In this document: positions 43,801 to 55,608 of the stretch, piece by piece
Position numbering within the stretch: the first letter of the stretch is position 1
How the letters are laid out: each line of letters starts with the position of its first letter
Assembly: GCF_910592395.1 (NCBI RefSeq)
Contig: NC_088315.1
Location: 5,644,501-5,708,500 of the forward strand
DNA from: Lineus longissimus
Taxonomy: Eukaryota > Nemertea > Pilidiophora > Heteronemertea > Lineidae
Length of the DNA stretch: 64,000 bases
Direction of reading: 5' to 3'
Notes under the pieces: generated by a model
The model's input: the letters and a program-made list of their open reading frames with translations, nothing else
Databases searched by the model: none
Told to the model about the DNA's origin: nothing
Position numbers and translations under genes: made by a program

Positions 43801-44589
43801 ACTCGCCTGCTAGTGCTGAGATCTGATCTAACCAGGTTTGGTAGCAAACTTTCGTTCCAGGAAAACACTTTCACTTGTAGCTAAAATCTTAGGGCCCCAA
43901 CCTAGCAGTCAAGTTGAATATAAACTAAGATGCTGACTGATTATGTAAGGACTGCTTGGTGCACTGATCAACTGTGTGAGGTTTATCAATAGTATGTCTG
44001 ATATTGTAGACAGTACCACTAACAACAGATCTGGAGGTATATACGTAACTGCTGCCAGAAATTAAAGCCAAAAAATGTCCTTGATTGTCTTCTTCCAGTG
44101 TGTCTCCCGGTAATGTCTGGACCCCCCTCTGGAATGATGCTAGCAAGGATTCAGATGATCCTGCAATGATGAAGGAAGCTGGAGCTGACGCACAGGTGGG
44201 TTACCCCTATAAGGACCAGGACCTGGTTGCCTCATCAGTATTAGCAGTACATTGGTGTAAAGCCCTAACACTGAAGTACGCTTAGTTGAGGTTACACTGG
44301 CATCTCTATCAAGTTGTTTCTGGACTGGTGTCGTACTCTTAGATTTAGACATGATACATGTTTCTTCAAGAGCTGATCACTCAAGCTTATTCTAGTCCAT
44401 TGACACTCTCACCAATCCTCTTTTCAGCTACTTGGACGGTTTGGCACAATTGAAGAGACAGGGGAACTGTGTCTTTTCTTGGCTGCTGAGGGAACATTCA
44501 TTACAGGCATTGACGTACCATTTTCAGGAGGCGCTGAACTAGGCTACGCCTGTAAGACAAGGATTGGTAATAAAAAAGGTGTATACTAA
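40894..44589 (+). CDS. HSD17B14: HSD17B14, 17-beta-hydroxysteroid dehydrogenase 14
   Basis: Cytosolic NAD-dependent short-chain dehydrogenase; the vertebrate enzyme oxidises oestradiol and related substrates. Exons: 40894-40996, 41316-41354, 42000-42097, 42403-42469, 42735-42826, 43302-43406, 43663-43730, 44099-44195, 44428-44589. They total 831 nt, 276 aa (human 270). Seen: TGGSKGIG; NNAGWHPP (human NNAGHHPP); LNLVSYF; catalytic Ser in NMSSLVG; YVATKGG; SPGNVWTPLW; TGIDVPFSGGAELGYACK near the C-terminus, all matching HSD17B14. Poly(A) signal at 45177-45182. It is the third adjacent SDR gene but from a different subfamily than HSDL1 and HSD17B12. Confidence 0.95.
42830..43160. repeat. Degenerate minisatellite in HSD17B14 intron 5
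   Basis: The phrase ATCTGCAAAATGCCACTGCATT recurs in diverged form, for example near 42880, 42935, 43010, 43075 and 43125, with irregular spacing. It is non-coding. Confidence 0.6.
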
Positions 44590-45176
44590 ACCTGACGAGG
44601 ATGCTAAGCTTGTTTATTCTAAGACATTTTTCTTACGTGGTGCTTTATGATTATAGTCCCTCTAGATCTTAGAGAGTTAGTCACACACTTACAAATGTAC
44701 TGAGGCTAATGAGCTGTGAAAATATCCTACTACTTCCTGTTTCTTCAGCAATAGGCCTAGCTGAGCAAAGATACCATTGTAAGTTGTGATAGAAGACATA
44801 CCCTAACCTTTATATCATTGCTGTCTTGAATAATTTTGCTATGCTCAATGTGATTTAAAGTCGAATATTTATTTAGAACCGGTGATTTTATTACAATATT
44901 TATATGATCTTTGTGGAGTTCAGTGGTGCTGCTCAGTATAATAACTTGCATGTGTACCTGGTAGAGGCTGTCACTGTCGGCAAGCATGCATTTATATTAG
45001 TCTATGCTTTGTATTAGTCTATGTAAGCTGTTAAGCTGTGTCAAAATATTCCAGTCATATCGACCACTTCCAGTCACTATTCCAATGCAATTCCTACATG
45101 TATTTGTCTACATATCATATCAAAAGACCAGGCATTTAGTTCATCGTTGTCTTGAACTATATGAAGTCAAAATTAC

Positions 45177-45182
45177 AATAAA
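45177..45182 (+). terminator. Polyadenylation signal of HSD17B14
   Basis: AATAAA, 588 nt after the stop codon. Confidence 0.5.
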
Positions 45183-45199
45183 AGATTTCATGTTTATGT

Positions 45200-48040
45200 T
45201 GATGAAGAATCACTGACTCTGTCCTCTTTTCTTTATCTTCCCCTAAAAAAATCTTCTGGTAGATTTGAACTAGCAATCTTGTTGGACATCACTGTTGAGA
45301 TGGACTCGCACCTGCACATTCCTGTTCAATTGTGCACTTCATGAAAGCCTTGCTCCTCAAGATAGAGGATGAGAAACTCCCAGTGAACAGGCTAGACATT
45401 TCTCCGACTCTCTTTGGAGTATATCTGACAATCCTGACAGCTAGAATGATAGGAAGAATTTGACCACGTCTGTCCTCTTGCATTGATTGCATTAGTTATG
45501 ATTGGACATTGGCTCAATCCATATCAAAATGGGGAACACCGATGTGTACATTTAGTACAGCATGTGCCAGTAGGACGTTTCCAGTCGATTGGCAGCTGCA
45601 AAATAGACTACCTTCCCCGCCATTTGATTTGCCCAGAGACGGGGATGAAAATTTCTAGACTGCGGAGGCCATGCCGTGCTGGGCTTACTAGTGAAGGGGA
45701 CATTACCTCTCGGACACTGACAAAGCGATAACACAGTACACAATTCATTGTTTCATTGCCGTCGCTGGCTCTCATAGCAGTCATCTCCCTGGTCCTACGT
45801 ACACATTGAGGCCTCAGTCAAGGCATTTGCGTAGGTATATGAGGAACACAAACAATGACTTCATTGACAGATAGGACCAGAATAGCCCAACGAAAGTGCT
45901 TTGGGTTGCGTCTGACATTGCATCTAGGACGGGTCGGGTGTCGTCATTGTGTCCGAACAGGGTTTCTCGCCTTAAAAAAGTTCTATTTCTATTTGGTCCT
46001 TATGAGAGATTGGGACAGCATTTGCAAAGTGATACTCAAACAAGAAGTTGACATGATTGACACATTTATTAACAAAACAACAAAAATGCTAACAAGATAC
46101 ATAAAACATTCAAACACAGAACTGATAAGTATTCCATGCGCTTTACTAAAAAGTTGTTAATTTTGATGCTATGCAGGATATTTGAGTATCTTTACTATTA
46201 AGCAAACAAAACACATATCAGAAGAATGGTATATGTTCAGGAAAAGACAAAAATATCAATGGACAAGTCAGAATTTGATAATTGTCCTGGCATGTTTTGA
46301 TACATGTACACGAATTTGTCTTTTGATTACAGTACATGATTAAATGCAATTAGTCTAGATATGAACTAGGATAAGTTATAAATGCACCAATTAAATAGGC
46401 CTAGAATATAATAATCATGGCTATAAATTTATTTTTTTCAAATCATTTGGATAAACACGATTGGAACACATACAAAATATTGTGAAGTATTGTCAAAGCC
46501 ACAAAGGCAATAACCACCAACCAACTTGATTTTAACTTAATTCGTAACTGGCATTTCAGAAATTAATTCATACTTTGAAACATGGCCTTGTTTTGCGAAT
46601 AATTTTTGATGTAATAGAAAGCAGAAAAATACACTTTGTCAAATTGACCCCAAAAAATCAGATATTATAATATTGGGACAGAAAATGTAAACCATCTTGA
46701 TGACTTGGAGAGCAGCAACACTGCCACGCCATGCACCAGATGAAGATTGTTTGCCAAAAATGGCAATGAACCAATTAGTTTTTTACCAAACTACAAAAAA
46801 ATAAATACTATACACAAACATGTTGATTTTAAACAGTAAAAGATGTCAATGTGGCACAGACAGTTTGAGATAAAGCAGTGTTCTCGGCAGGGAGATTTAG
46901 TAGTGTGGGAGGTCCTAAAAAGAATTTAATACCGCCACCATCTTTCTTCAAAATGGCACTACAGTGAAGGCAAGGTGCTGGACCAAAGTTCTTCTTGCAA
47001 CCTCAACCACCCTACAAAAAGAACCCTGCTGAAGAACAATGCGGAGGATGTAAAGATCCTATATGATTGCAACAACCCAAGTGAAACTTGTAACAGCAAT
47101 GGAAAGGCAACAAAGACTGAGAGTGAAAAATGGCCGCGTACATCATTTCTGAAGTTTTTCCATCAAATGCAGATATGAACGTTTGTGATCATCTTTCTTT
47201 AATTGGTCATCTGATAAAACTGAATCACTTATTATACAAAGTTATTGTCAAAAAAACATATTTTTTTGCAGTTGACCTTGACAAGCTGGCAGTGGACATT
47301 CAGCTGATAAGTTCAATTGTAGAGAACTGTAAGCCATCTTTTTAATTTTTGCAGTTTCCCAAAAAATTATGAAAAAACATAACTTTCATGATTTTTTAAT
47401 TATTTGGCGGCTTTACAAACTTTCTTTCCGTTTTTTTTATATAAAGTGTATTTTGGCAAATCTGCAAAAATAAAACACTAAATTTGGTTATTTCTTCGGT
47501 TTTAAAAGAAGAAAAAGTGAAATTTCCTTGAAACGACATCAAATACGACAAAATCAAATTTCCCCATTGACGTCCAAGAAGAAGTTTTGGGTAGTGATTC
47601 CTGACAGACTACTGGTGTTAGTAAGAACATCGAGAAGAAGATTGATAGTCCCAAGAAAGCTCTGCTCTCAAGTTTCATTCGGCTTGTGGTTGTGTGATGA
47701 CAAACATATTTGGTCTCCTTGGGTCCGGGAATCTTTCCTGAAGAAAAAGATACAAGATACAAAATTCTAAAGGGATATGTATTATTTCTGATCTGGAAAT
47801 CATTTATCCAGACAATGACTTTGTTCTTGATAATGACTTCAATGACTGATAATGATATGGTTATGGAAATCATATATTCTTGAATACAATCACTGAGACA
47901 GACTTCCATTGTTTCTTCACTTTTCAAAAAGCCTGCACTGGGCCTTATAGTTTTAAAACATGTACCAGTCGCTGGCTGATAGTGATATCTTCTTCCTGTT
48001 GCAGTACGTGTTCTTCACCACCAGTGATAAACTCACCTTC
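45200..48040. other. Gene-poor intergenic region
   Basis: AT-rich with only short ORFs. The ORF 47130-47345 begins with a Kozak-like AAAATGGCCGCG, but I see no homologue or splice partner. Part of the right end should be the 3' UTR of the G-gamma gene. Confidence 0.4.
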
Positions 48041-48041
48041 A

Positions 48042-48735
48042 TTACAATATACTGCAACTCTTCTGATCCCGGAAGGGATTTTCAGATTGTCCAATTCCAT
48101 TTACAAGGGTATCACTAGGTGCATTTTGTGTCATGAACTGAACCAAACTGGAAAAGGAAAAATTTTAGTTCAGAAACAGTTGATGAAATAACAAAAGCTT
48201 CACTCTAGGCAAGGATTCACAAGTGTTGCTCATTGTGTATACAAATCAAGTATTTCTTTAAACTAGCCTCAACTACAATGACTACATCAGTCTACTTTCT
48301 TTCTGACTCTGGTCTTGAGCTGGAGGATATTTTGCATCTCATGCTGCGGTAGTACTTGCGATGGACAATGGACATTTCAATCTTTTTGTTTGGGCTACCC
48401 TCGGCCTCGCCTCTGTTTTCTTTGTTGAACTACTTACAATACTTGTGCTGCTTGTTTCGTAGACGTGGTCTCCCTCCGCCACGCTAACTAAGTGAGTTAC
48501 TGAGTAGATGCCTCGCTCACGATACACCATTTACTCTACAGTCAACAATTCAGTGAGCACATACATACAAGATATGTATACATGATGTATTATATTCTTG
48601 TAAAGAAAAATTTGAGAAATTCTACAACATTTATACTCACTCATTTACGGCTTGTGAGACCATTATTCTTTGTACACTTGCCTCCTGTCGGAGTTGTGTA
48701 ACTTGCTTTTGTAAGGCCTGGACTTGGGATGACAT
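48042..48735 (-). CDS. Heterotrimeric G protein gamma subunit
   Basis: Forms the obligate Gbeta-gamma dimer at the inner face of the plasma membrane. Two exons, 48735-48641 and 48147-48042, join in phase 2 to give 201 nt and 66 aa, the family's usual size. Seen: N-terminal coiled-coil helix with QLRQEASVQRIMVSQAV; the conserved NPFRDQKSC block; CaaX box CSIL, whose final Leu predicts geranylgeranylation. It is too short to stand out as an ORF. It resembles the vertebrate GNG2/GNG12 group, but I cannot assign a one-to-one orthologue. Head-to-head with RPL32. Confidence 0.93.
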
Positions 48736-48979
48736 TTTTGATAGAAATCACTCGTAAAACAGCGAAAATATCGAGGTAAAATTTCATAGAAAGACGAAAA
48801 TTTTCACAATGGCAATCTCGCGGAATCTCGCAAGTCATATCGAGAGCAACACCAGAATCCCAAAGTTGGCAAGGGCGGGAAATTTCAAATTTATAAACCA
48901 TACTCATTCACGCCACATGGACAAAGGTGAGCCAAAGTCCGAAAAAAGTTCTTAACTACAAGAAAACAAAAACTATCGA

Positions 48980-49080
48980 GTACCGTTAGGACTAACACTA
49001 CGGACGCAGTGGACCAGCCTCTGTCCGAACGAGGCCAGTCCACTGCGCGCCCGGAGTATAACTGTAAGTCTTTACGGTAG
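48980..49080. repeat. ~100-bp imperfect hairpin between G-gamma and RPL32
   Basis: The inner arms 49006-49021 (GCAGTGGACCAGCCTC) and 49031-49046 are complementary except for two bases, with a 9-nt loop. Outer arms TACCGT and ACGGTA extend the inverted repeat with bulges. It could be a small MITE or a cruciform-prone promoter element. Confidence 0.5.
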
Positions 49081-49269
49081 TCCTCACCATAAGTAGACCA
49101 AATTAGGAGACCAAACGGTGTGCTGGGCCGGAGAAGCGAACATTAACCCCTGATTTCCTCAGGATGTCTCTGCAGAAGCATAACTTAATCCGTCACACAA
49201 TAACGACGAAGGGTCATACCTTTTCGTGTACTGTCCCTTTAAATAGCACCACATGGTGTACCATTGTAC

Positions 49270-49345
49270 TCGTAGGTGGCAGCACTGTGCTTCCTTTCCG
49301 CCATTAAATTCTGACTGGTCTGTATCGGTGTGTATGCTATATTTT
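49270..49345 (+). promoter_or_regulatory. RPL32 transcription start with 5' TOP-like tract
   Basis: CTTCCTTTCCGCC at 49290-49302 is a terminal-oligopyrimidine-like tract, as expected for ribosomal protein mRNAs under mTOR translational control. A short non-coding first exon would end near GTATCG|GTGTGT (about 49329) and splice to the acceptor at 49964, 17 nt before the ATG. Confidence 0.45.
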
Positions 49346-49980
49346 TAATTGTCGAATATCATCAACATCCTATTCATAAAGAATACTTTGAGACGTCTAA
49401 TTCAAAATGTATATAGTGGTCTATCTGTTTGTTGGTGTATTTTAATGGTCACTGGCGATAAACTCTGAGAAATAGCCCCCCGAATATTCATATTATTGGA
49501 CCGACGATGAGTGATTTTACATGTGTGTGTACACGATGATGTACATCATGTACTATTGCTTGCACTTCCAGTCCAAGGAGGACGTTTACAATCAATGTGA
49601 CTCCCTCCAGCCTATGGTCTTGTCCGCATTGTTACGTCCAGACTTGAAAGAAGTTTCCCCCGTATGAATGATGATGAGTAGTTTGCGCTCCCGAGCCCCA
49701 AACTAGACCGACAAGGTTGAATGTGCAACATCAACATCAACATGGACGTTGTCTCAATGTCTGACCATGTATGTATGTGTAGGATGTAGCCTGCAGTGCC
49801 TGTCATCCTGTGGAGGTGATGATGGGGCCGGAGGGGGATACACATTAATTAGGGCAAGCCTTCCCATCGTGCAGCAGCATAAAACAAGTCGGGGTATCGC
49901 TTAGAATGCAAAAATTACTTAATATTTCATTTTGATTGTAATCTGTGATCTCTTGTCTTTTCAGTCAGAAATCGGCCAAG

Positions 49981-50980
49981 ATGGGAGCAATCAGGCCTCT
50001 AGTGAAGCACAAGATTGTCAAGAAGAGGACGAAGAAATTCATCCGTCATCAGTCAGACAGATATGACAAGATCAAAGTAAGCATGATGATAAAAGCGAAA
50101 GTCTGCCTGTAAGGTCCCTGGGTTTGAGAAAATGGCTTCATCCTATGTGTATTGCACTGAATTATTGGACTATTCAAAGAAAATATAGCACTGTAAATGT
50201 TGGCTTGTCATTCTCCAAAACCAGGACTTGCCCAACGAATAGAGTTGGGTGTATCGGCGTGATGTATAGCCCTGTCACACACTTTGTGTTCTTCATTTTG
50301 AGTGGACTAGGAGAGACATAAGCCTAGAACTTCTATTCTGTGAAGAAAAATGTGTCAAAAAGCTATTCATCAATTTGTAACATGCCTACATTTCTCTTTC
50401 CAGGAAAACTGGCGTAAACCTAAGGGTATTGACAACAGGGTGAGGAGGCGCTTCAAGGGCCAGTTTCTCATGCCAAACATTGGTTATGGTTCAAATAAGA
50501 AAACCAGGCATATCTGCCCAGATGGATTCAAGAAATTCCTTGTTCACAATGTCAGAGTGAGTATTGGTATGATTTAATCACTAGCTGTGGCATAATGACT
50601 CCCTACAGCCCAACCCAAGTTCTTTTCCTCCAACAGCGCCAGGCAGCAGTTGGTGCTGCTTATAACATCTCTTGTTCTTGGTAGTGGGAAAGAGCGTTGA
50701 TTGAATTTTGAATACCCAAGCGTTGATTGAATTTCGAATATCCTTCTTGGTGTTTGATAATCACAGTTCTTGAATGATTTCAAACTAAGCTTTAAATGTT
50801 ACTTCAACTTAATCTTTCCAGGAACTGGAAGTCCTGATGATGCAAAACAAGACCTTTTCTGCCGAAATTGCACACAATGTCTCCAGCAAGAAGCGAAAAA
50901 CCATCGTGGAACGTGCTCAGCAATTGGCTATCAAAGTGACCAATCCAAACGCTCGCCTGCGATCGGAGGAGAACGAATAG
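49981..50980 (+). CDS. RPL32: 60S ribosomal protein L32 (eL32)
   Basis: Structural protein of the large cytosolic ribosomal subunit. Exons 49981-50076, 50404-50556 and 50822-50980, all phase 0, give 408 nt and 135 aa, exactly the human length. Seen: [53 protein letters not shown], and the C-terminal [15 protein letters not shown] non-coding first exon lies upstream. Confidence 0.97.
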
Positions 50981-51289
50981 ATGACATTTACTGTAATATA
51001 AAAAAACTAATATACAAAAATTCCAAAATAAGTTAGTTGTTTCATCTGTCATCCACTTTAAATATGGTATCTTGGCCAAGCAAGTGTCCCTCTGTCATCC
51101 AGATCGACTTAGATCATAAGTGATTTGGATGACTACCATTACCAAGGACATTGTGGTGTCAAAATGGACTTTTTTCCATCTGGTAATAGAATGAAGGAAC
51201 TTCGTTCACTCTCCACTTTCCCCAATGCCTTGTTTTCCCACACCGATGAAATCGTCAATTTCCATGACAACATGAGTGACCATCCCTAG

Positions 51290-52020
51290 GTGAATTGCAC
51301 CTTTGGGACGTACCTCGAGCACAAGGAAACTCCGCGGGAGAATGATATTCCCCCACATATACCGCCATCTTATTCCATGGACGAATTGGTTGAGATGTTT
51401 GAACATGCTTTACATTGCCTCTCTGGGACGGAACGATGTGCCCCAGGAGGACAGTATTGAATCGCTGGACGTAAAGGTGACCAAAAGACATGCCTTCCAT
51501 GGACGAATTGGTTGTCTCTGAGAGGGCATTGTTTTCCCTTCATCGCCCTCCTAGTCCTTGGATTACAAGCTTGGTTGTGATGTTTTGACTTCCCTCACAG
51601 GACAATTTTTCCCTTGTTGTCCCTGGACGAATTGGTTGTGACTATAGTACATGCCTCGGAGCTGACAATGTCTATTCTTTATATCACTATCCTAATGCCT
51701 GGATCAGTTTTATTAGTTGTCATCTCGACATGCATGGCCATCCTGTTCCCTAGACAAACTGGTTGGGACAATAGGACATGCCTCAGTGAGGACAAAACTT
51801 CCTCTATAGTGTATATTCATTGCCATCCTATTCCCTGGACGAATAGGTTGTGACCGAAAGACATGCCTCTCAGAGAGGACCAGGTTTCCTCCATACATCG
51901 CCATCCTATTCCTGTGACTAATAAGTTGCGAGACTTGGACATGCCTGATCAGAGAGGACAATATTTCCTGTGTATATACATTGCCTGATCCATTACAACA
52001 ACGAATTTGTTGTGAGACTG
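51290..52020. repeat. Degenerate tandem repeat, ~125-bp then ~85-bp spacing
   Basis: The phrase CCCTGGACGAATTGGTTGTGAC, often followed by GACATGCCT and GAGAGGACA, recurs near 51381, 51503, 51627, 51753, 51841, 51918 and 52003. Copies are diverged and have no consistent frame. This is intergenic minisatellite downstream of RPL32. Confidence 0.7.
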
Positions 52021-52104
52021 ATATGAATTCGAATCAGGCATGTCTATGTGTTCTCATAGAGACATGACGTGATGTCAAGGTACGGGTACCAGCTTCCAGA
52101 TAAT

Positions 52105-52222
52105 GGGTGATATGAATAAAGACTAGCAAATGCTTTTACTCCGGTTTTGTACAGAAAGGCCTGGTGTAAATGTACATGGAGATTTAGATAAAAGCATTTG
52201 CTGGTCTTTATTCATATCACCC
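52105..52222 (-). mobile_element. 118-bp palindromic MITE, copy 2
   Basis: Both termini read GGGTGATATGAATAAAGAC inward and form a nearly perfect inverted repeat of about 33 bp. The ~50-bp interior is the reverse complement of the interior of copy 1 at 27535-27650. A target duplication is not clear. Confidence 0.85.
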
Positions 52223-53070
52223 ATTCTCATTGAAGGAGCCAGGACGGCAACCATACGAAACTTTCAGCACCCATAGCGTCCTTGGAACAACTCGGAATCA
52301 GCATCTCTTTACGCCAGCTTACCATTGGTATTGCGTCTGCACATCTATTCTGTGGAAAGACGAAAGACGCAGTCCAACAGGTAGGCCTGGATGCATGGTC
52401 TATAGAATTACCCACCTCATATTCGGGGTGGATGGATTTTAAGATGATGGTCTTACGGACCCATTACAGTCAGTAAAAGTATGGCTACATCGAATTCAGA
52501 AATGCTATCATTGTCATAACCAGCATGTCCGGAAAAATTGATTTAACTGTAGTATGGCCACAAAACCAACAGGATCACATCAGAAATGGCAACACAACCA
52601 GTTGTATAGCCACGTCAGATAAAGGAATTGTCACAAACAGCATATCTCCAGGAGGGATGCGAGACCTCAGGCTGAGTTCAGACATTGGGATAGTTTCACA
52701 ACCATAATGGCCATATCAAGGAATGTGAAACGACAGGCAGGGGTCCAAATTTGGTTGTTTTCACAACCAGGACGGTCGCATCAGAAAAGAAGGTGACAAT
52801 TAACCAGCACAACCCAATCAAGAAATGTTAGACAACCGGCGGGGGGTCTAAATTGGGATGGTTATACAACCAGGATGGCCGAACATTTGAAACTGTGGAT
52901 GTTACATGCCTGTTTGTGACAACCTCTCCGATTTGCACTCCTGGTTGTAATACTATGAGGCAATAACGCCATTTCCGTCGCGACCAAGGACTGATATTCT
53001 GAACTCGTGCGTAGGGTTACCTGAAACTGACTTCTGATTAACTTCTGAACAGGTATTCCTTTTACTTTTA
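52223..53070. repeat. Intergenic DNA with degenerate tandem repeat
   Basis: From about 52540 to 52880 variants of TCACAACCAGGATGGCCGCATCAGAAA recur with irregular spacing of 60-115 bp. The stretch 52230-52480 has short open frames that I do not recognise. Confidence 0.45.
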
Positions 53071-54937
53071 TCAATTCTCACGCGTTGCCCGAAAGCAGCG
53101 AAACAACTTTACCAATATCATGTTCGTGTCTTCTCTATAACGCTTACCTCCTGCGAGACAATATAGATAGAAGTTGACAGCATGGTTACATAACCAGACC
53201 CCGAATAAAAAATGATCCAGTGTATTAAACAGTATGTTCCAAAAGGGATCCTTCATGTCATACATATCAGCTACCTCTGGAATCCCAAAGGCGGCAAGAA
53301 AAAGCCTATACGGCAAGGTTGTGACGAAATAAGCGACGCTGACGACGACAAGTATGCGTGTCAGTTGGTTGTCCGATTTGTCCCCGTCCTGTTTTTGCTC
53401 CTCCCGCATCTTGGCGCGATTTCTCGAGGCCTGTCGCATTGTTATAATGATACCAATGTTGCTACATATGATAATGACGGCCGGAACGATGCTCCCAAAT
53501 ACCATCTGAAAGTTGGTGAAAAGTATCTCGTATACTGGGTGACCCGGTACGGACACAATAAGCAGTTCGATACCTAAAAGAAGACATTGAAATCCGTCAG
53601 CATCAACGGCTGGCGTTTCAGCGCGATTGTTTTTACATTTCTGTCACGTCACAAGATCGGTACACTTGATCCCTATGGAGACTTAGTCCTGCCGATGGCC
53701 GACAATATGGTTCAATTGGGTCGACCCTTCATGTCATACATATCAGTCGGAGGGTCATCGAAAGTGGTGCAACAGGAATAAATGCCCCTCCCCACCCTCC
53801 GCAACATAAATTGTTATTACATTAACTTTTAAAAAGTACCTCATACCAATCAAAATCGGGCCCTTACCTGACTCAGAATCCTTTATAAACGCATGACAGA
53901 AGAAGGTGGAGACATTGGCGCCGACGACTATCACTGCTGTGATAGTCACAATCACTTTAGCTTTAGTAACTGTGCATATCCTCTTAGCGACCAGCGGATA
54001 ACGTATAGCCACGAAGCGATCTACCGACATGAAGGCAAGGACGAGTCCTGAAGTCATGGCACTGGCATACGCTACGAAATAGACGAACCTGAAGACAGAA
54101 TCATTCCGAGGACATCTAAACCCCTAAAGCAGTGCAGCGTTCCAGCGCTTGTATCTTCACATGCGCCAGAGCTGATGTCCTCGGAATGGGAGTGATTAAG
54201 TTGCAGAGAATGCAACTTTTGTAGTCACCTGTTTGATGCAGTTTTCCGAACGCTGTCCTTTCCACCCTATACTGGTCTTGCCGACGTCCCATTCGGCGAG
54301 GTCTCCTGCTGGTTATCGGTCTTGGATATCTTGCAATGATGTTTTAGACAGTGTTGGCATGGTTCTCATTTCTTTGTATTATTGTCTTGACAAGAATTAT
54401 AGCGGTAAATACGGTTAAAAATTCTGGTTTACGTGTATTTTGATAAATTTTGTAATTTAACCGGCAACGGTTCAAGGTTTTTGATGGCTACCTCCACGTT
54501 TATCGCAGGGAGGCACTGGGCCGGGATTCAGGGAGTAATGGTAGAATCATTGATGAAAGAATGGTAGAATCATTGATGATTTCCTCGTCAGGTCCATGGA
54601 TGTAGAATTTTGCCAGTGTAATAGTGAATACTTACTTAAATTCCAGCTCTCTTGACGGCCAAAACATAACAATGTTGCTCCGCCACATCGGAGCCGATAT
54701 TCCCGCCTGGAGGAGAATCGACGCATCGGAAAGAGCCAACCCGATCATATATACACTGGTGGTCTGCTTCTTGTTATGACTCAGGGTACCAACGAGAATT
54801 GTCAAAATATTGCCGGGAACGCCAAAGACAACCAAGATGAATCTGAGATAAAACACTACGTCGTCTACCATGTACAATAACCAAACATCCGACTCATCGA
54901 AGACCATCTGTGACGTCCCAATCTCGTGTAAATCCAT
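53071..54937 (-). CDS. Divergent class A (rhodopsin-family) G-protein-coupled receptor
   Basis: Seven-transmembrane receptor, probably for a neuropeptide or other small ligand. Exons 54937-54636, 54088-53868 and 53573-53071 total 1026 nt and 341 aa. Seen: TM1 GVPGNILTILV (Asn1.50); TM2 LALSDASILL (Asp2.50); DRF in place of DRY at the end of TM3; TM5 Pro in IVPAVIIIC; charged third loop RNRAKMREEQKQDGDKSD; TM7 ending NFYLY, so Phe replaces Pro of NPxxY. Phe replaces the usual disulphide Cys3.25, and no TM4 Trp is evident. The NFYLYC-type TM7 resembles FMRFamide-receptor-like orphans of protostomes, but the ligand cannot be assigned. Confidence 0.85.
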
Positions 54938-55608
54938 CCTCTCTTTTAGCGCAAATTCTCACGACGAAAAAATACTTCCATGCAGATTGTCTTGCAAATA
55001 TTTGCACATTCACCCGCCCGGGATCCAACAACATTATTTTGTTTCACATTTGCCTGCTATCAAGTATAGAGAAGAGATATAAGTATCTCGGTCTTCTGGT
55101 TGTGACTTTGTCCTCAAATACCGTTTTGATGATCAAAACACCTCCTTTTTAGTCACACATCAGACTCAAAGGCGCAAACACCACTACCACCAGATTTAGA
55201 TTCAGTTATATTAAGCTGCAAGTATTTATATTTATTAGCAACACTGCAAATAGTGTTATCTGCAAATCATACGCATGCATTGTCTTAATTAGTACAAATT
55301 AGAGAGTACATCACATTACATTGTTACACCTTTATTGCACTAAAACGCTTTTCGACAATCATAGGAACTACTAGATAAGTTTAACTCGAGTCAGTTAGTT
55401 CGCCAAGAAAACCAAAGGAATCGAAGGATTCATTGAACTCATCAACACATCATTAGTTTTCAGTGAAGTTCAACTGTATTCCTAGATAAATCACTTTGGT
55501 ATCTAGAGAGTATAGATTACAATTAACTCACGTTAGTTGTCAGTTGGTTTAGAAAGAATTAATAAAGACTAGTCATTATTAATTCTTGATATCAGTGATG
55601 GAACTATA
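54938..55608. other. GPCR 5' region and 3' UTR of the cysteine-rich gene
   Basis: Both flanking genes read leftward. A minus-strand AATAAA at 55231-55236 can end the cysteine-rich gene, leaving about 300 bp for the GPCR promoter. Confidence 0.4.

Noticed and set aside
45255-45300. Possible third SINE B box (reverse strand AGTTCAAATC)
   Set aside because: No matching A box at the right distance.
47130-47345. 71-aa ORF starting AAAATGGCC
   Set aside because: Low complexity, no recognised family and no splice partner; not supported beyond a good start context.
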